14,688 nt of DNA. It comes from Candidatus Peribacter sp. UBA2144. GTDB taxonomy: Bacteria > Patescibacteriota > Gracilibacteria > Peribacterales > Peribacteraceae. Below the pieces are notes generated by a model that did not search any database, was not told the origin of the DNA, and saw nothing but the letters and a program-made list of their open reading frames with translations. This document shows, piece after piece, positions 6,106 to 12,397 of the stretch. The stretch spans positions 1 through 14,688 of the forward strand of contig DCXE01000078.1 in NCBI GenBank assembly GCA_002328295.1, written 5' to 3'. Both the position numbers and the translations under genes were made by a program. Position 1 is the first letter of the stretch; every line of letters starts with the position of its first letter.

Positions 6106-7890
6106 TTACTCCCATTCTATAGTCCCTGGCGGCTTTGACGTAAGATCATAAAACACCATATCGATACCTTCTAAGCTGAGGATTCTATCGGTCATTTTCT
6201 TTAGGACTTCTTCCGGAAGATGTGCGGAGTTGGCAGTCATTGCATCAGTTGATTCGATAGGTCGGAGTACTACCGATTGCTGGCCTGACTTTTCTCCAAA
6301 CGGGAGAAGAACAACCGGGAACTGCCAGATCTTTTCATACAAATCATCTGAATGCATTTCTTCATAAACTATTTGATCTGCTTCTCTTAACAAGTCAGCC
6401 CTTTCACGGGTTATAAATCCGGGAGTGAATACAAACTCAACAGGATCTGAGTGTGACGTGCACTTAAGAACACGGTTAATCTCCTGATTCTTATTCGGAA
6501 TCTCCGCGGACTTCTTCCATAACTCCTCACTAATTTTACAGGGATTATCAGAAAAGACCGCTAAAGCCCTTCGGTAAGTCCTCCCATCTCCTTGAACCCC
6601 CACTGACTTAATAGGTAATAACTTTTCACTATTCACTATTAACTTTTCACTTCCTTGTCCTTCAATAGCCTCTTCCTGCTCTGAGCAAAGTATTCTAACA
6701 CCAAGTCCCGGCCCAGGAAACGGATGCCTCCAAACCAAATCATGCGGAAGACCAAGTTCTTCTCCAAGCTTTCTAACTTCATCTTTATACAAATCTTTAA
6801 GAGGTTCAATAACCAATCCCTGATCGATCATTTTAGCAATAGCCTCAACACGATTGTGGTGCGTCTTTATCTTGTCCGCATGCTTCGTGCTTCCAGTTTC
6901 AATCGTATCCGGATATATCGTCCCCTGCCCCAGCATCCATCCTGACTCAACCGTTAGATCCATTTCTTCACTGACTCTTTTTTGAACATCAAGAAACGTC
7001 TGCCCGATTATTTTTCTCTTCTCTTCCGGATCGTAAACATTTTTTAAGTTCGCAAAGAATTCTTCTGATGCATCTTCCACCCTTAAGTTCGGCAAACTTA
7101 GATCGCTAAACGCTTTCTGAATGTTCTTAACTTCATCTTTTCTCATTAAGCCCGTATCAACAAGCAATCCCTGAACTCGATCCGCACCGAGCACCTTATC
7201 AAGCAATGTAAACGCGACGGTTGAATCCACTCCGCCGGAAACGAGCATGAATACTTTTTTGTCGCCCACCTGACTCTTTATTTCTTCCTGAATACTATCC
7301 GCATAACCTTCAACTGACCAAGGATCAGCAGAACACATTCCAACAAAGTTTTTAAGTATCGTCTCTCCGCATTCTGTATGTGTAACTTCCGGATGGAACT
7401 GAATTGCAAAAAGTTTTTTCTCCTCATCCGCAAAACCGGAATTCTCTGATGAATCCGAAGTTGCAATTCTCTCGAATCCTTCCGGCAGCTTAGCCGCCTC
7501 ATCTCCATGCGACATCCAAGCTGTGAATTCATCAGGGCAATTTTTAAACAATCCCGAGCCCGAACCCGATCCCCGAACCCGAACCTTCCCATATTCCTTA
7601 ACCCCACTACTCGTAACTTCCCCGCCTAATGTCGCCGTCATCCAATGAAGTCCATAGCAAATCCCAAGAACCGGAATTCCAAGCTCAAAAATCTTAGGAT
7701 CTCCTTGCGGTGCACCTTCTTCGTTTACACTTTGTGGTCCTCCAGAGAAGATTATCCCTGCTGAATTCTCCAATTCTGACGCAGGAGTCTCCGCCTCCCT
7801 GATTTCTGAGTAAACCCCAAGACGCCTGACCCTGCTTGCTATCAGATGTGCATATTGGCCGCCGAAATCAAGGATTACGATGCTTTTCAT
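6106..7890 (-). CDS. guaA: GMP synthase (glutamine-hydrolysing), long human-like form
   Basis: The enzyme converts XMP, ATP and glutamine to GMP in the cytosol. The N-terminal class I glutamine amidotransferase domain shows GGPQSV, Cys78 in GICYG, and His166/Glu168 in FHPEV. The ATP pyrophosphatase domain has the P-loop SGGVDST (218-224) and RHPFPGPGLGVR. The C-terminal dimerisation part resembles the extended eukaryotic type: LLPIKSVGVQGDGRTY, then a second module containing VVLLPF and QQSVVLRP, ending YDLTSKPPGTIEWE. The 594 aa exceed the usual bacterial length of about 510-525 for this reason. Two short repeat patches are translated: RGSGSGSG (106-113) and SEKLIVNSEKL (414-424). ATG 7890 starts the family N-terminus (MKSIVILDFGGQY); ATG 7896 (MAMKS) is also possible. 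A TATTCT box lies 6 nt upstream of 7890. Confidence 0.96.
   Translation of the reverse strand: MKSIVILDFGGQYAHLIASRVRRLGVYSEIREAETPASELENSAGIIFSGGPQSVNEEGAPQGDPKIFELGIPVLGICYGLHWMTATLGGEVTSSGVKEYGKVRVRGSGSGSGLFKNCPDEFTAWMSHGDEAAKLPEGFERIATSDSSENSGFADEEKKLFAIQFHPEVTHTECGETILKNFVGMCSADPWSVEGYADSIQEEIKSQVGDKKVFMLVSGGVDSTVAFTLLDKVLGADRVQGLLVDTGLMRKDEVKNIQKAFSDLSLPNLRVEDASEEFFANLKNVYDPEEKRKIIGQTFLDVQKRVSEEMDLTVESGWMLGQGTIYPDTIETGSTKHADKIKTHHNRVEAIAKMIDQGLVIEPLKDLYKDEVRKLGEELGLPHDLVWRHPFPGPGLGVRILCSEQEEAIEGQGSEKLIVNSEKLLPIKSVGVQGDGRTYRRALAVFSDNPCKISEELWKKSAEIPNKNQEINRVLKCTSHSDPVEFVFTPGFITRERADLLREADQIVYEEMHSDDLYEKIWQFPVVLLPFGEKSGQQSVVLRPIESTDAMTANSAHLPEEVLKKMTDRILSLEGIDMVFYDLTSKPPGTIEWE
6620..6652. 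repeat. Heptamer repeat patch inside guaA
   Basis: Read on the minus strand, the patch is a series of 7-bp units of the forms GAAAAGT, TAATAGT and GAATAGT, the same family as the element at 1-90. It is in frame and encodes SEKLIVNSEKL at the junction between the ATP pyrophosphatase domain and the dimerisation domain of GuaA. Confidence 0.75.
7553..7583. repeat. CCCGAN hexamer repeat inside guaA
   Basis: Units CCCGAG, CCCGAA, CCCGAT, C-CCCGAA and CCCGAA follow one another. One extra C shifts the register within the patch, yet the gene stays open. It encodes the Ser-Gly run at residues 106-113 of the amidotransferase domain. It is similar in period and style to the CCCTNN patch in wecB. Confidence 0.75.
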
Positions 7891-7924
7891 AGCCATAGAA
7901 TAGCATCCCATTCCTGACAAGTCT

Positions 7925-7950
7925 CCCCTCTCCTGCTTGCAGGAGAGGGG
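7925..7950. repeat. 12-bp perfect hairpin between guaA and the divergent orphan gene
   Basis: CCCCTCTCCTGC (7925-7936) and GCAGGAGAGGGG (7939-7950) form a perfect 12-bp stem with a 2-nt loop (TT), followed by CTAGGGGTGAGGT. No T-run follows. From memory, this sequence resembles a dispersed palindrome seen in many environmental bacterial genomes. It sits in a divergent promoter region and so could affect either gene. Confidence 0.75.
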
Positions 7951-7990
7951 CTAGGGGTGAGGTCATAAAATGTTGACAAAAAGAAACTCG

Positions 7991-8010
7991 AGGAGGAAAC
8001 TTTTCCTCCT
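7991..8010 (+). promoter_or_regulatory. Ribosome-binding site held in a 9-bp stem
   Basis: AGGAGGAAA (7991-7999), containing a perfect Shine-Dalgarno core, is complementary to TTTCCTCCT (8002-8010), which ends right before the ATG at 8011. Only two bases separate the arms. When folded, the ribosome-binding site would be hidden; the folded stem would also shorten the long 14-nt distance to the start. This is the strongest Shine-Dalgarno match in the window. Confidence 0.55.
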
Positions 8011-8913
8011 ATGCCAACGCCAGAACCATCAGAAACCGATCCGCATCTGCCGGAATTGCCTGTTAAGCCAAAAACAGCCGCTCAACCTGAAGTTCCCGAT
8101 TTCGCAGAAATGTTCGGCAGTTCAGAAAAGAGAAAACCAAGCGAATGGCAGCAATTATGTGCTCAATATTGCGCAGGAGCTCAGGGTTACTTGCAAGCAT
8201 TGATGAGAGACTTACTGATGGCTACAGATGAAGAAGGCCGAACAACAGTGATGGAGAAAATAGATATTGTTGTCGGCAAACTTAGGCAACTACAGAACGA
8301 TGTTGGAACAGCACTAAAGGAGACGGCTGCAATTCAAGCTGAAGTTGAAACTGCTATGTCATCAGTAAAAAAAGGCTTCAGACATGCTGCACAATTGGTC
8401 AATAAAGAACCAGATGTTCCGACTTTAAAACCAGACTCTCCCGCTCTTGACGATGCTAGAGCTCTGATCGCAAAATCTATACAATCTCATGGCATTTCAT
8501 CTGTTTTGCACCCATTGTGGCCAAGAGTGGCAGATGCAATAAGACAAAGGGCAGAAAAACGAAGAGCAGCGAAACAACAAGCAGGTGCAGGTGCAGCTCC
8601 TGCTAATCACACGCAAGAATTAGATCCGCTGGAAGCAGCATTACCCGCTGACGACGCCGGGCAAGAGCAAGTGGTAGTTTATGAAGGCGATCCTCCTGAA
8701 GGCGGTCTTCCGGCAGCGGGGAAAAAATTGCCAGCAGTTAAGCCACCCAAAAGAGCTCCTAAAACTGCTGCTACATCAGATGAGACCAGATGGCAATTTG
8801 CAGGCAGATGGGCAGGAAATATTGCAAGTGTTGGAATTGCTCCTGCAATCAGAGCAGCATTAAGAGCGCGAGCGCGAAAGCAGGTTGCAGCAGCTCAGGA
8901 GAGCGAAGGCTAG
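8011..8913 (+). CDS. Orphan helical protein of unknown function
   Basis: The product is not recognised. The 300 aa protein starts with a Pro/Glu-rich, probably disordered region (1-35). A long helical, coiled-coil-prone segment follows at about 46-130 (LQALMRDLLMATDEEG, MEKIDIVVGKLRQLQND, AAIQAEVETAMSSVKKG). A second helical part with Arg/Lys/Ala-rich runs covers about 145-195 (RQRAEKRRAAKQQAGAGA), then an acidic Pro/Gly linker (200-260) and a basic, Ala-rich helical end (RAALRARARKQVAAAQ). No signal peptide or clear membrane span is seen. ATG 8011 is immediately preceded by the stem with the Shine-Dalgarno core. Its stop TAG shares CTAG with the stop of the convergent gene. The overlapping frame opening at 7970 is discarded as low in protein character. 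Confidence 0.8.
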   Translation: MPTPEPSETDPHLPELPVKPKTAAQPEVPDFAEMFGSSEKRKPSEWQQLCAQYCAGAQGYLQALMRDLLMATDEEGRTTVMEKIDIVVGKLRQLQNDVGTALKETAAIQAEVETAMSSVKKGFRHAAQLVNKEPDVPTLKPDSPALDDARALIAKSIQSHGISSVLHPLWPRVADAIRQRAEKRRAAKQQAGAGAAPANHTQELDPLEAALPADDAGQEQVVVYEGDPPEGGLPAAGKKLPAVKPPKRAPKTAATSDETRWQFAGRWAGNIASVGIAPAIRAALRARARKQVAAAQESEG

Positions 8914-9515
8914 TTATTTTTCTCCCGTCTTAATTGTTCCTCAATCTGAACTGTCATTGCATCAGCACTTGGAACACCAGCCTCATCAGCCTCTCGTTGT
9001 GTTTGATCCCACAGCGCATTTGCTTCAGCATCAAAATCTGTTGGAGTTCCCCCTCCCCCATTTCCCCTATCACCTGGTTGGTATTGAACATCTTCCAGGT
9101 CGGCCACAAGTCTTTCAATTGCTTCATCATTTGTGCTGTTTGCTTCCAGCATCGCATCTAATTCGGCAATAGTTTCTTCCAGATTTTCGCCCTCTAATAC
9201 TAGAAGCCTATTCAGTGCTTGATTCAGTTCATCTAACAATTCTCCCAATTTTGTATCAAGCTTCGTTTCCCTTTCAAAATCTAATTCTCCATTAGCACCT
9301 GTTTGACCGAGTTGAGCTACTACTTCACTCACCCTGGCAAATAACCTATCTACTTTAGCTTTAAGCTGTCTCTTTTGAATGGACTTCGCATCCATGCCAA
9401 TCACTCCAAGTGCACCATTCATCCACCTCTTTATTCTGCGTGGCTCCTTGCCCTCAGATTTCTTCTCCTCGGGTTGTGGAGGGGCATCGGCCTCTAGAAG
9501 GTCTGCTGATGACAT
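8910..9515 (-). CDS. Orphan acidic coiled-coil-type protein
   Basis: The product is not recognised. The 201 aa protein begins with an acidic, Pro-rich, probably disordered segment (1-25), then a basic stretch with a short hydrophobic patch (RRIKRWMNGALGVIGM). A long helical region follows at about 45-145 (DRLFARVSEVVAQLG, ELLDELNQALNRLLVLEG, EETIAELDAMLEAN). A Gly-rich hinge (GDRGNGGGG) and a final charged helix complete it. Overall plan (disordered start, long helix, flexible linker, charged end) resembles the convergent neighbour, though no sequence similarity is claimed. It lies downstream of the ligase gene but has its own twin TATAAT boxes, and no Shine-Dalgarno site. Both convergent genes end within the same CTAG. 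Confidence 0.8.
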   Translation of the reverse strand: MSSADLLEADAPPQPEEKKSEGKEPRRIKRWMNGALGVIGMDAKSIQKRQLKAKVDRLFARVSEVVAQLGQTGANGELDFERETKLDTKLGELLDELNQALNRLLVLEGENLEETIAELDAMLEANSTNDEAIERLVADLEDVQYQPGDRGNGGGGTPTDFDAEANALWDQTQREADEAGVPSADAMTVQIEEQLRREKNN

Positions 9516-9536
9516 ATGTTTGTTTTGGAAAATTCA

Positions 9537-9582
9537 TAAATATTATACCTTATTTTGCCTAAATATTATACCTTATTTTGCC
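9537..9582. repeat. Exact 23-bp tandem duplication at the ligase 3' end
   Basis: Two identical, directly adjacent 23-bp copies (9537-9559 and 9560-9582) each begin TAAATATTATACC and end TTATTTTGCC. The right copy contains the last codons of the ligase-like gene (QNKV) and its TAA stop; the left copy lies beyond the stop. Each copy carries TATAAT on the minus strand. Confidence 0.95.
9542..9570 (-). promoter_or_regulatory. Twin TATAAT -10 boxes for the gene starting at 9515
   Basis: Minus-strand TATAAT occurs at 9547-9542 and 9570-9565, exactly 23 bp apart because of the tandem duplication. The nearer box would start transcription near 9535, about 20 nt before the ATG. Because 23 equals 6+17, the farther box lies exactly where the -35 element of the nearer one would be. 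For the farther box the hexamer at -35 is TTCAAT, a weak match. Confidence 0.5.
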
Positions 9583-10909
9583 CTTTTATTGAAGATGCCA
9601 AAACCCACACCGTATAAGCTACTGCACTATCCTCCCATGCATGAAGGAATAGTGCTGCGATTGATATTCCAATGAACGCGAGAAATACTGGCCTGATCTT
9701 ATTATCTCGCTGAAGCTTTCTAATCACCATAAAGATCATTACCAGATACAGAGCAAATCCAATTAGTCCAAGCTCCACTCCAATCTGCAGATACCAGTTC
9801 TCCGGCAAGAATGGGCATTTGCATTCGCGGTCAGTCGGTTGAACTTGGTTCTCCCCTACAAAAACGCAAAGATCCGGCCTGTCGCTTGCCCAACTCGCAT
9901 CGCTCCCCTCCGGCAAATGCACGCATGCGTCGCTGACTCGATTGCTTGCAGGGCCTGCCATTCCCAAACCTAATCCGAACTTATGCTTGTTCATCGTCTG
10001 CCATGCTTCAATCGGTTTGGTCAGATGGCCGCTTGATGATGTGAGCCTGAGGAGAACACCCGGCTGAACCATCGTAAGAACAATTACGCTGACGATAATT
10101 AGTCCCGCAATCCTCGTCATCGACTTTTTGAAAGCTTTCTTCGATTGATTCTGATAAAGAATAATTACAAAAATGATGAGTGCAGCAATCCATGCAGAAC
10201 GTGAGAAGGTCAGCAATATTCCCAAACCAAAGAGACCTGTGACCAGCGACCAGCGACCAGTGACTCGTCCCTGAAACATTCTAATGACCGAAATGCTGAA
10301 TGGAATCAATAGCCAAAGTCCCAGCTGATTCGGCCCGCTCATTACACTCTGCATTCGCCTGACTCCGACTGATTCAATTTGTTGGAACGCGGCCAAAGGA
10401 GCATCAGGCAAATACAAGGAATGAAGATCAGAATATCCAAGTAATGTGAACAAGCCTTTAGGCAGAAACATTGCGATAAGTCCGTAACCCGCAATCACAA
10501 CTCCGACTCCAATAATCAAACTAAACACATTCTTCAGGAATTTTTCTGACCACTCGACTCTCCTCAGAGCAAAGAAGGCAATCAGAGGAACAAAATCATA
10601 CTTAAATCCAAATAGGTAAAGTTTCCAATCTCCATGCGTGTAAGCCGTGACAACTAACGAAAGAGCAATAAGCAAAACTATGGATAAATCTATTTCATCA
10701 AACTTCCACTTCTTTTTTGATTTAACCCACTCCAAAAACGCAACCAAGAGAATGACTGCAAGTATTCCTTCCTTCCAAGCCGCAAGTTGGCTCATTGGAG
10801 CATTTCCGGACCCTCTTATCAGCTTGGTTCCAAGCGTGACTAAGAGTGCGTGGAATGGGAGAAGAGTTATTAGAACTAGGGCCAGAGATTCTCTTAGGCG
10901 TTGGAGCAT
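9566..10909 (-). CDS. O-antigen ligase/polymerase-like membrane protein (Wzy_C/WaaL type)
   Basis: The family joins or polymerises surface polysaccharide on the outer face of the cytoplasmic membrane. The 447 aa protein has about ten hydrophobic spans, for example LALVLITLLPFHALLVTLG near the start and LYLVMIFMVI near 390. The Wzy_C-type core is seen around residues 188-245 (SVMSGPNQLGLWLLIPF, GILLTFSRSAW), followed by the large outer loop and PENWYLQIGVELGLIG (369-384). That loop holds four Cys (329, 348, 363, 365). Residues 214-225 (GRVTGRWSLVTG) are encoded by a heptamer repeat patch. ATG 10909 is preferred over the adjoining TTG at 10912; no Shine-Dalgarno site is visible. It follows wecB, which makes UDP-ManNAc, consistent with surface-glycan work. 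Ligase and polymerase roles cannot be separated by sequence alone. Confidence 0.88.
   Translation of the reverse strand: MLQRLRESLALVLITLLPFHALLVTLGTKLIRGSGNAPMSQLAAWKEGILAVILLVAFLEWVKSKKKWKFDEIDLSIVLLIALSLVVTAYTHGDWKLYLFGFKYDFVPLIAFFALRRVEWSEKFLKNVFSLIIGVGVVIAGYGLIAMFLPKGLFTLLGYSDLHSLYLPDAPLAAFQQIESVGVRRMQSVMSGPNQLGLWLLIPFSISVIRMFQGRVTGRWSLVTGLFGLGILLTFSRSAWIAALIIFVIILYQNQSKKAFKKSMTRIAGLIIVSVIVLTMVQPGVLLRLTSSSGHLTKPIEAWQTMNKHKFGLGLGMAGPASNRVSDACVHLPEGSDASWASDRPDLCVFVGENQVQPTDRECKCPFLPENWYLQIGVELGLIGFALYLVMIFMVIRKLQRDNKIRPVFLAFIGISIAALFLHAWEDSAVAYTVWVLASSIKGQNKV
10234..10268. repeat. GACCAGC heptamer repeat inside the ligase gene
   Basis: Five consecutive 7-bp units are read: GACCTGT, GACCAGC, GACCAGC, GACCAGT, GACTCGT. 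The patch is in frame on the minus strand and encodes GRVTGRWSLVTG between two membrane spans. Confidence 0.75.
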
Positions 10910-10919
10910 CAAAGAAATG

Positions 10920-10988
10920 GAAAGTTGTAAGTGGAAAGTTGAAAATTAGAATGCATAAATTATAGAGCATTTTCCACTTACAACTTTC
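10920..10988. repeat. 18-bp perfect inverted repeat between wecB and the ligase gene
   Basis: GAAAGTTGTAAGTGGAAA (10920-10937) is perfectly inverted at 10971-10988 across a 33-nt unique core. It fills nearly the whole gap between the two genes; the right arm contains two bases of the wecB TGA stop. No T-run follows. It has the same two-arm, unique-core plan as the element at 1-90 and a related GAAAGTT word. Confidence 0.85.
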
Positions 10989-12330
10989 AATTTACCATTT
11001 TTAGTCGCTCTCCTTCATCCCTAAACACCTCTCCCCCTGCATTTAACACACTTTCCACCGCATCCACGCATTTAGCGCTGACGTTTTCTCCGTAAATCTT
11101 TGGAACCTTTCGCATATCATCGTTGTCCCATGCGAACTCAATTATATTTTTGATGACTCCTGAATCAATCGGAGGAGCAATCAGATTCCCTCCATTCATA
11201 ATGGACTCGGAACGGTCTGAACCAAATCTGAGAGTGACACACGGCACTCCAAGTACATTCATTTCTTCCTGCATTGATCCAGAGTCAGTCGCACAAACTG
11301 ATGCCTTGTTCATTGCGGCAATAACATCTGTATAAAGAGGCCAGACTTCAGAGAAGACAAAGTTGTTGTGTTCGCGATCCAAGCGTGCAACTTCTTCTTC
11401 CAGTCCGAAGCTTGCGAATGCTCTCTTGGTTTGATTCATGTTTATAAGAAGAACATTCTTTCCTTCCTCTATGAATGACTTGAGTGCATCAAAGATCGCC
11501 ATGAATCGCTTTTTGGAAATGCAGTTCTCTCTGCGGTGTATGCAGAACCTGACGAAGTTACCGCCTGCAAGCTGAGGATACTTTTCGAATATACTTGAGT
11601 TCTTTGAGTTTTCTTTGGCCTCAAGCGTTGCATCAACTACTGAGTTGCCCACGACAAAGATCCGATCATCATTGAATCCTTCACTAAGCATAAACTCACG
11701 ATCAAGTTCGACGGGAGCTAAGTGGATACCAGTTGCACACTCACTGCATCGCGTGTTGAACTGTTCCGGAAAAGGCTCCTGTGAGCCTCGCTTCCAGCTA
11801 TCGCGTTTCATCAACACATTCCTCCATCTCTCCACATCATCCAACCCTGACCCTGACCCTAGCCCTAGCCCTAACCCTTCATAATCAGGCGTAAGGGTTC
11901 TAATTCCCGCCTCAACATGCACTGACGCGAACGCATGACAAAACCCCGCATTACTCGCCGCCATCGCAGTAGTTGTATCTCCATGTGCATAAGGAATAAC
12001 AATCTTGCCACGTTCTTTTAGTTCGCCAATTACGTAACCCAGGCGTCCAATTATCTGGCTGACTATTTGGTCCATTCCTCCGCGAACATTCAAATTCAAA
12101 TCCGGCTCGACTCCAAATTCCTTTAGCATCCCTCCGCTCAAGTTCTCATCATAATGCTGTCCGGTATGTGCAAGGATGACTGTGTGTCCGCGCTTTTTAA
12201 GCTCTTTGAATAGTGGAACCTGCTTAATAATATCCGGCTTTGTTGCAATCATGACCATGTGGACATGCGGACCAGACTCGGAGGCCAAGTCGTCATAGAA
12301 TGAAGCTGAGCGATATGTGATCTCCTGCAT
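10987..12330 (-). CDS. wecB: UDP-N-acetylglucosamine 2-epimerase, non-hydrolysing type
   Basis: The family interconverts UDP-GlcNAc and UDP-ManNAc in the cytosol, feeding surface polysaccharides. The 447 aa protein has a GT-B-like two-domain layout. Family motifs seen are HTGQHYD (55-61), AHGDTTTAMAAS (115-126), HVEAGIRT (138-145), PEQFNTR (188-194), GNSVVDA (228-234), HRREN (265-269), TDSGSMQEE (348-356) and SDRSESIMNGGN (371-382). It is longer than the usual 360-380 aa. An early N-terminal extension of about 25 residues and an insertion after HVEAGIRT account for much of this. The insertion holds the repeat-coded GLGLGLGSGSG (152-162). ATG 12330 is preferred to the TTG at 12348. Only weak ribosome-binding sequence precedes it. 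The ligase-like gene follows on the same strand. Confidence 0.94.
   Translation of the reverse strand: MQEITYRSASFYDDLASESGPHVHMVMIATKPDIIKQVPLFKELKKRGHTVILAHTGQHYDENLSGGMLKEFGVEPDLNLNVRGGMDQIVSQIIGRLGYVIGELKERGKIVIPYAHGDTTTAMAASNAGFCHAFASVHVEAGIRTLTPDYEGLGLGLGSGSGLDDVERWRNVLMKRDSWKRGSQEPFPEQFNTRCSECATGIHLAPVELDREFMLSEGFNDDRIFVVGNSVVDATLEAKENSKNSSIFEKYPQLAGGNFVRFCIHRRENCISKKRFMAIFDALKSFIEEGKNVLLINMNQTKRAFASFGLEEEVARLDREHNNFVFSEVWPLYTDVIAAMNKASVCATDSGSMQEEMNVLGVPCVTLRFGSDRSESIMNGGNLIAPPIDSGVIKNIIEFAWDNDDMRKVPKIYGENVSAKCVDAVESVLNAGGEVFRDEGERLKMVN
11845..11878. repeat. CCCTNN hexamer repeat inside wecB
   Basis: Units CCCTGA, CCCTGA, CCCTAG, CCCTAG, CCCTAA and a partial CCCT run without interruption. 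On the minus strand they are in frame and encode the Gly-Leu/Gly-Ser run at residues 152-162. The CTAG-containing units would create stops in another frame, but not in the one used. Confidence 0.85.
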
Positions 12331-12397
12331 GAACCTAAGGTAACGCAAAAGTGGGGCTTAATGCTATGAAAAAGTCAGATTCCTAAAAATTGCGATT

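Noticed and set aside
7973..7978. TTGACA as a -35 box for the 8011 gene
   Set aside because: No -10-like hexamer occurs 16-18 nt downstream; that stretch is the Shine-Dalgarno stem.
7970..8203. Plus-strand 77-codon frame overlapping the start of the 8011 gene
   Set aside because: It is out of frame with the longer gene, basic and low in complexity, and lacks a ribosome-binding site.
9537..9582. CRISPR-like repeat
   Set aside because: Only two directly adjacent copies exist with no spacer, and no cas genes are near; it is a simple tandem duplication.
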